Part shown: one piece after another, positions 16,640 to 24,917 of the stretch
Layout: the number at the start of each line of letters is the position of its first letter
Numbering within the stretch: position 1 is the first letter of the stretch
NCBI GenBank assembly: GCA_022564295.1
Contig: JADFLR010000031.1
Coordinates: 1 to 47,195, forward strand
Reading direction: 5' to 3'
DNA: 47,195 bases
DNA from: Bacteroidota bacterium
GTDB lineage: Bacteria > Bacteroidota > Ignavibacteria > Ignavibacteriales > Ignavibacteriaceae
The notes under the pieces: generated by a model
Database searches by the model: none
What the model was told of the DNA's origin: nothing
What the model saw: only the letters and a program-made list of their open reading frames with translations
Program-made: the position numbers and the translations under genes

Positions 16640-17503
16640 TTAATGGCGGTTACTATTTAAAGTGATGAAGGTCACTTTCGCTTTTCCCTCTTTACCCTCA
16701 TCAGATATGAGTAAGGACAAATCTGAAAGAAAAGCTATTCCTTCCGGCTGACGATGATTTTTTGATTTCAGCTTAACAGCGTTTAGTAACTCACCATCAG
16801 ATGATAATTCAACAATCATTTTCTCATGTGATGATAGAATATAAATATTAGCACTGTTAGGATGAACTTCAATTCCTGTTGGAGAAAAGTTATTGATATT
16901 GAATTTATTTTTTAGAGAATCAAGATTTATTAAAAACCTTGGTTCTTCATTTAGAATATACGTAGATAGATCAAATGCATAAATTGCTTTGTATTCTGTT
17001 AAGTTTTTTCCTGCATAATCTTTACAAGCAAGTAAAAGAGAATTTGTCGCTTTATCATAACATAACCCTTCAACATTAAATTTTGCGGAAAGAAAGGTTT
17101 TGACTTTTATGTATTCAACATTTCGTTCATCATCTGGATAATTAAATTTATACAAAACACCTGAACTCGTAACTAAAAAGAGTGAATCGTTAACTGCAGC
17201 AATTCCTTCAAAATCTTTCTTTAATTTTTTCTTACCCAAATAAAATTGATACAGGATTTTACCGGTTTTAATATCAACTTCATAAACAGTTCCTATTTCA
17301 TCATTATGTGCAAATAACCTGTTATCCCCGGTGATTGCTAATCCAGATATTTCATTTAATTGTTTTGGGAGAGTTATTGTTCTCGAATGCTCTTCTGAAA
17401 AATTATAGTTAGGTAATGTCCCTTCATTTAGAGCATTTTGTTGTGCTATTGTAAAGCATAAGAAAACGAGAGATGAGGAAACAAATTTTGAAATACTATT
17501 CAA
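16640..17503 (-). CDS. Exported SdiA-regulated-domain protein (beta-propeller)
   Basis: A 287-residue protein with a TTG start at 17503, fixed by the signal sequence (SSSLVFLCFTIAQQ). The body shows repeated propeller blades: EISGLAITGDNRLFAHNDE, FEGIAAVNDSLFLVTSSG, VEGLCYDKATNSLLLACKD, PTGIEVHPNSANIYILSS and PEGIAFLSDLSLLISDE. This is the SdiA-regulated/esterase-like propeller pattern, seen in secreted or outer-membrane-associated proteins of unclear activity. It lies 30 bases downstream of the cyclase gene on the same strand and is probably co-transcribed. A decayed paralogue of its 3' end lies at 15214-15324. Confidence 0.8.
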   Translation of the reverse strand: MNSISKFVSSSLVFLCFTIAQQNALNEGTLPNYNFSEEHSRTITLPKQLNEISGLAITGDNRLFAHNDEIGTVYEVDIKTGKILYQFYLGKKKLKKDFEGIAAVNDSLFLVTSSGVLYKFNYPDDERNVEYIKVKTFLSAKFNVEGLCYDKATNSLLLACKDYAGKNLTEYKAIYAFDLSTYILNEEPRFLINLDSLKNKFNINNFSPTGIEVHPNSANIYILSSHEKMIVELSSDGELLNAVKLKSKNHRQPEGIAFLSDLSLLISDEGKEGKAKVTFITLNSNRH

Positions 17504-17533
17504 TTATATCTTTGCCTGGAATTAATAGTAAAT

Positions 17534-19471
17534 TTAAGCATTAGGTAAATTCATACGTTTTAATAAATCAATATAACGCGGATCGTTTTGAATTTCTTTC
17601 CAGTGTGGGTGTGCTATAAATATCAAACTGCCAAGTTTTTCCTCATACGCTATATCAAGCCTCTCGAATGCTTTATCAAGATCATTTAATCCTATATAAA
17701 GAACAGCGAAATCCATATGAAGTGATATATCTTTCTCCTCAGTTTCTCTTATTATTAACTTATTCAAGCATTCCTTTGCTTCTTCAATTTTTCCCATACG
17801 TGCATAAATGTAACCCAAAGATGATGTCCCTTTAAATTCACTTCCAATCAGCTTTTGTACTTTCAGGAATATATCGAGGGCTTTTTCAGTATCGCCCATT
17901 CTATAATAAACCCATCCCAATCCGTTTAGTGCTTCACGGAAATTAGGATCAAGTTCCAATGTTTTTTGGTATTGCTCCTGTGCCTGACCAAGTAGATTTG
18001 CCGAAGCATAAGCTCCGGCAAGAGCAGAATTAACTGGTATAGACAGCGGATCTAAATCGAGTGCAGTCTCTGCTTCTTTAATTGCTTTTTTATAATCACC
18101 CATAGCAATTAGATACATTGTGTAATACTGGTGAGCATCTGCGGAATTTGGATTTAGCTCTAAAGCTTTAAAAAATCTTTTTTGGGCAGCATCCCAATCC
18201 CATTCATAAAAGAAGTGTACCATTGCTAATGAAATATGACATTCTGCAAGTGTATCGTCTAATTCAAGCGCTTTTAATGCATTCTCTTTGGCTTTAGGGT
18301 AAGCGATTTTTGTTGGCATCTGACCGATAGCTCCAAGATATACATAACCGGATGAGAGTCCTGAATAAGGTAAAGCAAATTGGGGATCCAGTTCAATGGC
18401 TCTCTCCGAAAATTCAATAGATCTGCGAACATCAGCCGGAGTCCACTTGCTCCAACAAAATTTAGCTTTTAGATGAAGATTATAAGCTTCTAAATTTTCA
18501 GTTGGTGCTTTTATAGTGTGGTGAGAAGCTTTTGGAAAACTTAATGTTTTCTTTAACTGTTTTGCTATTGAAGAAGCAATTTCATCCTGGACGGCGAAAA
18601 TATCTTCTAAATTTCTATCGTAAACATCAGACCACTTATGATATCCATCCTCTACACTAATTAACTGTGCGGTTATACGAACTTTATTCCCATGCTTTCT
18701 CACACTTCCTTCCAACACATTCTTAACGCCAAGTTGCTTCCCAATCTCTCTGATATCTTCATTTTTTCCTTTAAACGCGAAAGCTGAGGTTCTTGATGTG
18801 ACCATCAACCCATCTACTTTAGCCAATGTGTTTAGTATTTCTTCTGTTATCCCATCACTAAAATATTCGTTCTCCTTATCCGCACTAATATTAACAAAAG
18901 GTAAAACGGCTATAGAATGCTCCGCAGTGTTAATTTTTCCAGCTACTTGATCAGGAGTTGGTACAGTTATCCCATGAGAACTTACGGAATAAACACGTAA
19001 AGGATAGCGAACATTTTTCAGCTTAAAAGTTCCAAGCTCCGATGTGGAAACATCTGTTTGATTTTTTAATTCTTCATTTACTTTATCTGAGACAAGAACG
19101 CTGCCGGGAAGAGCAAGATTTTCAATCCGTGATGCAACATTGACACCATCGCCATATATTCCTTCATCATCATAAACAATATCACCTGCATGAATTCCAA
19201 TTCTTAGCGGTACTTTTGGATCCCTCTGTAATTCTTGCTGGATTCTTGCACCGCAGATTGTTGCTTCAATTGCACTACCAAAAATTGCCAACGTCCCGTC
19301 ACCATAGTATTGCAAAATTTGTCCGTTATGCTCTAAAATAAGATTTTGCAGAACCTCCCGATGCCGGTCTCTTAATGCTTTTGCTTTCCTTTCATCTTCC
19401 TGCATCATTATAGTATAGCCCACCATATCAGTAAACATGATGGCAGCAAGCATTCTAATTTCTTTTTTCAT
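17534..19471 (-). CDS. Class III nucleotide cyclase with TolB-like and TPR regions
   Basis: A 645-residue protein without a signal peptide. Residues 1-170 form a class III cyclase domain: FTDMVG with metal D15, YYGDG with metal D58, and NVASR with N111 and R115. The position that is Lys in adenylyl cyclases (KTIGD) is Gln54 (QYYGD), and the partner Asp before VN is absent (GIYGDGVN), so substrate choice is not predictable. Residues about 186-305 match the TolB-like N-terminal domain (SIAVLPFVNIS..FSDGITEEIL..LLEGSVRK-type). Residues about 330-640 are tandem TPRs. This architecture is common in Bacteroidota and usually has no known product. It precedes the propeller gene. Confidence 0.88.
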   Translation of the reverse strand: MKKEIRMLAAIMFTDMVGYTIMMQEDERKAKALRDRHREVLQNLILEHNGQILQYYGDGTLAIFGSAIEATICGARIQQELQRDPKVPLRIGIHAGDIVYDDEGIYGDGVNVASRIENLALPGSVLVSDKVNEELKNQTDVSTSELGTFKLKNVRYPLRVYSVSSHGITVPTPDQVAGKINTAEHSIAVLPFVNISADKENEYFSDGITEEILNTLAKVDGLMVTSRTSAFAFKGKNEDIREIGKQLGVKNVLEGSVRKHGNKVRITAQLISVEDGYHKWSDVYDRNLEDIFAVQDEIASSIAKQLKKTLSFPKASHHTIKAPTENLEAYNLHLKAKFCWSKWTPADVRRSIEFSERAIELDPQFALPYSGLSSGYVYLGAIGQMPTKIAYPKAKENALKALELDDTLAECHISLAMVHFFYEWDWDAAQKRFFKALELNPNSADAHQYYTMYLIAMGDYKKAIKEAETALDLDPLSIPVNSALAGAYASANLLGQAQEQYQKTLELDPNFREALNGLGWVYYRMGDTEKALDIFLKVQKLIGSEFKGTSSLGYIYARMGKIEEAKECLNKLIIRETEEKDISLHMDFAVLYIGLNDLDKAFERLDIAYEEKLGSLIFIAHPHWKEIQNDPRYIDLLKRMNLPNA

Positions 19472-19565
19472 TCTTAGAACAAATTAGGATTGAATAATTT
19501 TCATATTGGAAATTACACGTAGATTAGTTAAAAGACAATTAGAGTGTGATTAATGGCACTTTCAC

Positions 19566-19604
19566 AAATAAAAAATGGATGAACTATTATTAAATAATTC
19601 ATCC
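19566..19604 (-). terminator. Probable rho-independent terminator after yhhQ
   Basis: On the minus strand GGATGAA and TTCATCC (19598-19604 and 19577-19583) form a seven-base stem followed by ATTTTTT. It lies about 60 bases past the stop at 19664. A second hairpin closer to the stop (AAACAGG at 19632-19638 with CCTGTTT at 19644-19650) lacks a T tract. Confidence 0.6.
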
Positions 19605-19663
19605 GTTAATGAAAATGTAAATATCAGAAGTAAACAGGTTTCCCCTGTTTTAATAGATTTGTC

Positions 19664-20434
19664 CTAACGTGAACGTGAAGATTTTGCAGCTTCATCAATT
19701 AATTTATACGACAGTTCTTTGCCGAGGTAGAGATCGATGAAATAATGAAGAACATAGAGCATTGGCGTTAAAAATACTGCTACAAAAAATTTATAAATAT
19801 AATTTACAACACCAATTGCCAAAACCAATTTTAAATCCCATCCTGCACCAATATAAAATGCTATGAACAACACAACAAAGCTATCTATAAACTGAGAAAC
19901 CAAAGTTGAGCCGGTTGCTCTTAGCCATATTTTTGAACTCCCTGTAAAACCTCGTAAATAGTGAAATACGGTTACATCAACAATCTGCCCGATTAAAAAT
20001 GCTACCAACGAACCAACGATTATCCACAAGCCTTGCCCAAAAATTGTATTGAATGCCAAATCCATATTTAAAATTCCTGATGGTGTTGCTCGTTCAATCC
20101 AAAAGTCTGAAGGGGTAAGGCCAATTGAAAAGTAAACCATCAAAAAGGCATAGGCAATTAAACCTGCTGCTGTGATCGACATAAACCTTACACCTTGTCT
20201 TCCAAAATATTCATTAATAATGTCGGTCATTATGAACACAACGGGCCAAAGAAGTACGCCTGTTGTTAAATTAAAGGAAAGATTATCAAAACCGAACAAC
20301 GAAAGGTTAATAGGATCAAACCCAAATGTTTCTTCCAACGAAAATATTTTAACACCAAGAAACTCAGCTAAAATAGCATTGGCTACAAAAAAAGTTCCGA
20401 GGATAAAAAACAGAATACTGCTTTTGTTTTTCAT
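19664..20434 (-). CDS. yhhQ: Queuosine precursor transporter, YhhQ/VUT family
   Basis: A 256-residue inner-membrane protein with six or so hydrophobic helices. Family landmarks are LLWPVVFIMTDIINEYFG (about 63-80), IGQIVDVTVFHYLR (about 148-161) and the C-terminal VVNYIYKFFVAVFLTP. YhhQ imports preQ0/preQ1 for queuosine tRNA modification. The length is typical. It stands alone, with a terminator-like hairpin before and after it. I looked for a preQ1 riboswitch in its short upstream region and saw none. Confidence 0.88.
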   Translation of the reverse strand: MKNKSSILFFILGTFFVANAILAEFLGVKIFSLEETFGFDPINLSLFGFDNLSFNLTTGVLLWPVVFIMTDIINEYFGRQGVRFMSITAAGLIAYAFLMVYFSIGLTPSDFWIERATPSGILNMDLAFNTIFGQGLWIIVGSLVAFLIGQIVDVTVFHYLRGFTGSSKIWLRATGSTLVSQFIDSFVVLFIAFYIGAGWDLKLVLAIGVVNYIYKFFVAVFLTPMLYVLHYFIDLYLGKELSYKLIDEAAKSSRSR

Positions 20435-20472
20435 TAAGTATTATTAAAATTTTTAAGTAGTTGAATATATAA

Positions 20473-20508
20473 AAAAGCGGTACCAAATAAATTATTGATA
20501 CCGCTTTT
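20473..20508. terminator. Bidirectional-type terminator hairpin
   Basis: AAAAGCGGTA (20473-20482) pairs with TACCGCTTTT (20499-20508), a ten-base stem with A and T tails on both strands. It lies 33 bases past the stop of the minus-strand gene at 20541 and separates it from yhhQ. Confidence 0.8.
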
Positions 20509-20540
20509 GCGTGTGGAGAGAGATGAACTGAAACTTCTAA

Positions 20541-21851
20541 TTATCTTCTTGATCGATTTTTCTTTTTGTTATCGTTACTTCCCCTGTTGGTTTTAACTAT
20601 TGTTTTTTTAACGTTGTTAGTGTTTTTATTAACAGTTGTTTTTTTATTCCTTTCAGAAAAAGTTTTATCAACCCGTTTTTTTATATCAGATTTTGTTTGA
20701 ACATTTTTATTCTTTTTTCTGTTCACCTTCACTTCTTTCTTCTGTTCATTTCTTCCCGTAATGCGGGAATTGTTCTTTTTGATATTTTTCTTTTCAACCT
20801 TTTTATAATCTTTCTCGCGAAGTTTTCTATCATTTACTTTTCCTGTTTTCTTTTTTATTTCAACATCGTTACCTGATTTTTTACGAACATCAGAAGTTTT
20901 AATTTTTCTTTCGTTATTTGTTCTTTTCTTTTTTGTATAGGAATATTTTTCTCTTTCATTTTTCTTGAACCGTTTTGTTTTATCTTTATCAACAAAGGTT
21001 TTAACATTCCTATCTTTCATCCTTCCAATTTTCACTCTGGAAACATCAAGCGATGAATTACGGCTGCTTTTTGTTATCTGAACATCCTTTACTTCATTCC
21101 TTGTTAATTCATCACGACTTTTATAAAACGTTCTGATCTTTTTATTGTTGTCCCTGTTTCTCGAATCGAGCGAAACTGGATCGGAAACGTGCAGTAAATC
21201 ACGCTGCCTGATATTTTGACCGCTTCTTTTTCTAACATCACGAATATCCACGCCGTTATTTCTTATCCTACCGTTATGATAAACATAATTAGTTCTGTAA
21301 CGAGTGTTTGAGTAAACACGATATTTATAGCGTGGACCTACACAATGGTTATAAACATAAGGATCATAAAAATGGTTGTACCCAACAAAGTTCCAATGAT
21401 AATAGGGAGTATAGTAATGGGTTGTAAAATGTATTCCTATCGAAATTGAAAATACTGCATAAGGATGTAACGGAGCCCAGCCGATATAGTCATCATCGTA
21501 TCTCCATTCAACCCAGGCGGGAGCCCATTCATAATCGGGATACCATAACCATCCGTAATAGTCATCAAAGTACCATCTACCGTAATGATAAGTTATGTAT
21601 CCGAAAGGTTCATACGATTGCCAATACCAGCCGTCCGAAGTCCAAATCCATCTGCCGTCTCTATAAGGAGACCAATCCATTCTCATAATTGTAGGACGCC
21701 AGACTACTACACCGTAATCAATTTCTATCCAGCTTCCATATGGTGATAAACCGGTATAGAAATATCCGCTTACCCGTGGATGAGCAGTTATTTCACTAAC
21801 TCCAACGAATCCCCAAAAAATTAATACGAGTATTATAATTAGCTTTTTCAT
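20541..21851 (-). CDS. Secreted DUF6600-type protein with long basic tail
   Basis: A 436-residue protein from the ATG at 21851, which has GAGGTGT upstream and opens the signal peptide KKLIIILVLIFWGFVGV. Residues about 25-180 carry aromatic YxxWxP-type repeats (YTGLSPYGSWIEIDYG, YYGWLWYPDYEWAPAWVEW, YIGWAPLHPY) of the DUF6600 family, exported proteins of unknown role. Residues about 190-436 are an extreme Lys/Arg/Asn/Asp-rich, apparently disordered tail ending NKKKNRSRR. A basic tail of this length on an exported protein could bind polyphosphate, nucleic acid, lipopolysaccharide or other polyanions, which is only an inference. A strong terminator follows. Confidence 0.8.
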   Translation of the reverse strand: MKKLIIILVLIFWGFVGVSEITAHPRVSGYFYTGLSPYGSWIEIDYGVVVWRPTIMRMDWSPYRDGRWIWTSDGWYWQSYEPFGYITYHYGRWYFDDYYGWLWYPDYEWAPAWVEWRYDDDYIGWAPLHPYAVFSISIGIHFTTHYYTPYYHWNFVGYNHFYDPYVYNHCVGPRYKYRVYSNTRYRTNYVYHNGRIRNNGVDIRDVRKRSGQNIRQRDLLHVSDPVSLDSRNRDNNKKIRTFYKSRDELTRNEVKDVQITKSSRNSSLDVSRVKIGRMKDRNVKTFVDKDKTKRFKKNEREKYSYTKKKRTNNERKIKTSDVRKKSGNDVEIKKKTGKVNDRKLREKDYKKVEKKNIKKNNSRITGRNEQKKEVKVNRKKNKNVQTKSDIKKRVDKTFSERNKKTTVNKNTNNVKKTIVKTNRGSNDNKKKNRSRR

Positions 21852-22362
21852 GATACACCTCTTAATGTGTTTATGCTGAAAACGCAATGTTGGTGCCAGT
21901 AGAAAATCTTATGTTTTTTAAGATTTTTGAAAGAAAACAAAAGAAATATGTATAGTTTTTTAGACAGAAAAAGACAAGAGGAGGACGAATTGAGGTAATT
22001 GATCATATAAAAAAACACTTACGCAAATGTGTTTGTTAACGCCAATCTTCGTACAATATCTTAAAACTGTGAAACGACTATTCCCAGAATTCTTATGGGA
22101 TAACCGCTCCGGTAGCTTTTTATTTAAAATAATCCACTTAATTAAAACCTGCCTGCTTAAGATAATCCAGGATGATAATGCGAAAGACAAATATTAATTG
22201 ATAATCCCAAAAATTTACTTATCGAAAGAGATAACCCTTTAAAAAGACCTCTAGAAATATCATATAAAAAAACCTGTCATTTTGAATTTATTTCAAAATC
22301 CCATAAAAGATGCTGAAATGAATTCAGCATGACCTTGAAGTTTGAATTTTTGAGAAGCCTCT
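21852..22362. other. Long intergenic region with twin-hairpin repeat
   Basis: Apart from the twin-hairpin element at 22275-22334 I see no gene in these 511 bases. Short open frames here have no ribosome binding site or protein-like composition. It should contain the promoter for the DUF6600-type gene on its left side and the 3' end of the porin transcript on its right. Confidence 0.5.
22275..22334. repeat. Twin-hairpin palindromic element
   Basis: Two adjacent eight-base stems, ATTTTGAA/TTCAAAAT and ATGCTGAA/TTCAGCAT, each with a five-base loop, are bounded by TGTCAT and ATGACC. This resembles the dispersed palindromes beginning TGTCATTCTGAA that are frequent in intergenic DNA of this bacterial group. 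A decayed relative may lie at 33509-33600. Confidence 0.65.
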
Positions 22363-23400
22363 TTAATTAAATCCCCAGAAAAATGTGATCCTTCCGATGA
22401 TATCACTTACCGGTGTTATGCCATCATCATTTTCATCGTATTTAACAAATTCAACATTAGGCATAAACCTAACTTGTTTTACTGGATGCCAATCCACTCC
22501 TCCAACAAAGAATATATTTGATGCCGTTGGATCAAATGGGATGAAGGGAATATCATCACCCTGGGGATTCGGATCGAAATTTCTATCAGCTCTTCCGAAT
22601 AATGAAAATTGTTCGGACACTTCTCCAACAATAAACAATGAGGCAACTCTCATCTTCTGATCTTCAACATCTTCACTTTGTCTTGTTTGATCAGCATACA
22701 TTATTCCAGCTCTGACAGTTTTTGTTTTGTAACCTAAAAATGCCTGCAGCGTGTACCAATCAGTGCTGCCTTCATGATCCGCATAATCTCCATAAACTTC
22801 AATTACAAATTCTTTTACAGGATAAAATGCTAACGAAAGTAGTCCTGATTTTCCTTTATCAATTTCCTGTTTATTACTCGAACCGTTGGAAAACATTATA
22901 TTATACTTAAACATTCCCTTCTCATCTAATTTACCTTTTAATGCGAGACCAAAATCGCGCGAACTTGCCATCCTCTGAAGATCCAAAGGGGTTTTTTCAA
23001 CAGCTCTGTAACCCCAAATTTTTTCCATTATTTGAAATGTGGGTGTCGGACTGATTCCGATTATGAGCGCCTGATTTGAAAATTTATATTTGAACCACGC
23101 ATCTTTTACAAATGGAATCATCGTTGTAGCTTCTTCAAAATTAAACTCGTTACTCATTTCTAATCTTAATCGTGTAGAAAAGCTGCTGTTTATTTTATAA
23201 TCATAAGTGAAATAAATTCTTCTGAACCAAATACCACGCTGGTCATTAAGTCCCGGTTTGTGGTCCTTGAAGAAATAATAATAATCACCAAACATATATC
23301 CGCTGAACTTACCGCTGCTTTCTTCTTCTTTTTTATCCTGCCCAAGTGTGTTTATCAGCAAACTTAAACTGAATAAAATGAAAAGTAACCTGTTTAACAT
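22363..23400 (-). CDS. Outer-membrane porin, phosphate-selective porin-like
   Basis: A 345-residue protein from the ATG at 23400 (GGGAGAT upstream), opening a signal peptide that ends near NTLGQ. The body alternates beta strands and turns (GYMFGDYYYFFKDH, RRIYFTYDYKIN, LRLEMSNEF, KYKFSNQALIIG) and ends with the C-terminal Phe-rich strand ITFFWGFN typical of outer-membrane barrels. It resembles the porin O/P superfamily by pattern; the solute is unknown. A 42-base piece of this gene is found almost unchanged in the pseudogene scar at 15319-15360. A broken Crp/Fnr regulator gene lies next upstream. Confidence 0.78.
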   Translation of the reverse strand: MLNRLLFILFSLSLLINTLGQDKKEEESSGKFSGYMFGDYYYFFKDHKPGLNDQRGIWFRRIYFTYDYKINSSFSTRLRLEMSNEFNFEEATTMIPFVKDAWFKYKFSNQALIIGISPTPTFQIMEKIWGYRAVEKTPLDLQRMASSRDFGLALKGKLDEKGMFKYNIMFSNGSSNKQEIDKGKSGLLSLAFYPVKEFVIEVYGDYADHEGSTDWYTLQAFLGYKTKTVRAGIMYADQTRQSEDVEDQKMRVASLFIVGEVSEQFSLFGRADRNFDPNPQGDDIPFIPFDPTASNIFFVGGVDWHPVKQVRFMPNVEFVKYDENDDGITPVSDIIGRITFFWGFN

Positions 23401-23589
23401 TTTATCTCCCAATGGTTATGAAAATAATTACGTTTCAAACATAAAAAATTTATTCAGGTAAGTATAACCAAAAGATTAAAACTGTGTTAATTTAATGTTA
23501 AGTTGGTTTGCTGAAAAGGAAATAAAATATGAAAGCCGATGATTTTTTCTGGCTATTAAATAATTTAAGTTGGGAATGTATTTTGGGTT

Positions 23590-24034
23590 TGTTGAGAGAT
23601 ATTATATCACTCACACATTCTGAAACAAGATTAAATATAAATTTTTGCCAAACGATATATTTTTTTATTCACTCAGAAAATAAAACGGAAGGCACGCTAA
23701 ACACTTCCACATCTGTTTCTGCTACAGAAAATGCAGGAAATGTTGAATTGCTTACAATACACGATGCCGTAAGAATACAGGAATCACCTTCATATAACCT
23801 GTACAACGTTATTTCGCGACCAGTCTCCCCTATTTTATAAACTCTTACAACTCCAGAAATCACAAAAGATAGATAACCACAGCTATCACCTTCTATACTG
23901 ATAATTTTACCTTGCGGTATTTTTGAATTAATTACATTGTTTTTGAATACATCGAATTCGGGAAAATCTTCTTCATTTATAAATGGAAAAAGTTTACTAA
24001 TTTTGGAATGAAATATGTTCTCATTATGTATCAT
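23590..24034 (-). pseudogene. Crp/Fnr-family regulator, nonsense-truncated
   Basis: The first 121 codons encode a normal cyclic-nucleotide-binding-type domain (GKIISIEGDSCGYLSFVISG, YRLYEGDSC, VEVFSVPSVLFSE). TGA at 23669-23671 falls where relatives have the Trp of SEW. The same frame continues with family-like KKYIVWQKFIFNLVSE and VSDIISL to about 23590, then homology is lost, so the helix-turn-helix DNA-binding domain is missing. The gene has therefore lost its output domain through both a nonsense codon and a deletion. It diverges from the sigma-factor gene and lies upstream of the porin on the same strand. Confidence 0.8.
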
Positions 24035-24308
24035 ATAATATTAGCATTAAATAATGTAAAAAAACTAACTGCTATTGGAGAAATTATGTAATTTTTTCGT
24101 TAGAATCATTACTTTTTATCCGGGTAAAATGTTACTTTCCATTTATTAGTGAGAAATTTCTGTGTAACTATCGCTGTTCTTAACAAACTATTACAATTTA
24201 AGTTATTTGTTTAATGATTCTAATTAAATCATTAACTTTGTGCAATTTATTATTATTCATTCAGTTACGATTCAATTGAATTAGTGACAAAAAACAGAGA
24301 GGAAAAAA

Positions 24309-24851
24309 ATAGAATACCTTGAATATACAAAATCGGAGCTTGACGAATTACTGATAGAAGCCCAAAAGGGATCTTATTACGAATTTGGTGAACTTTCCCA
24401 GTACGTTAGGGATATATCGGAATCTTATTTCCTAACTAAATACAAACAAAAGGACGTTACAAAAATTGGAGATGTTGAGGACCTTACAAACAGCGTTTTT
24501 TTAGCTTTTGCTGAAGAATATAAGAATATTGAAAATTTGGATTATTGGCTTAGGAGAATGTTGTTTATAACTTTCATCAGATGGTATAAACAAAAGAAAA
24601 TTCGTACTTCTAAGAAGCTAAATTCAATAATGAGTGCTGGAAATAATGGAACTGATGATAAAGAATTGTTGTCTGCACAGGTTATAAAAGTTTTAAATAC
24701 TGTAACCGAGGAAAAACAAAAAATAGTTCGACTGAAATTTTGGGCTCATCTGGATTTTAAACAAATAGCAGACTATCTAAATAAAAGTGAAGCTGTTGTA
24801 AGAAAATCGTATTATAACACTTTACTAGCATTAAAAAACAGGTTAAGATGA
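24309..24851 (+). CDS. ECF-like sigma-70 family factor with probable ATA start
   Basis: The frame is open from 24288 to 24851. Region 2 is DVEDLTNSVFLAF..DYWLRRMLFITFIRWYKQKK and region 4 is VTEEKQKIVRLKFW..LDFKQIADYL..VVRKSYYNTLLALK, together a complete 180-residue ECF-type sigma factor. There is no ATG, GTG or TTG in frame before 24537, and starting there would remove most of region 2. ATA at 24309 follows AGAGAGG with a six-base spacer. I take ATA as the start by this logic; a sequencing error or mutation of ATG is the alternative. The next gene looks like its anti-sigma factor, 66 bases downstream. Confidence 0.75.
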   Translation: MEYLEYTKSELDELLIEAQKGSYYEFGELSQYVRDISESYFLTKYKQKDVTKIGDVEDLTNSVFLAFAEEYKNIENLDYWLRRMLFITFIRWYKQKKIRTSKKLNSIMSAGNNGTDDKELLSAQVIKVLNTVTEEKQKIVRLKFWAHLDFKQIADYLNKSEAVVRKSYYNTLLALKNRLR

Positions 24852-24917
24852 TTACCATACAATAAAAAAAATTATTTTGTTAATTTTTATATGTTGTCTG
24901 TTAAGTGATTGATCGAA

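Noticed and set aside
20435-20540. preQ1 riboswitch upstream of the queuosine precursor transporter
   Set aside because: The short upstream sequence is mostly the terminator hairpin of the neighbouring gene; I find no preQ1-I or preQ1-II type fold.
21960-22190. Minus-strand open frame of 76 codons in the DUF6600-porin gap
   Set aside because: No ribosome binding site and no protein-like pattern or family resemblance.
23529-23840. Plus-strand open frame of 103 codons
   Set aside because: It is antisense to the broken Crp/Fnr gene, whose minus frame has clear family motifs.
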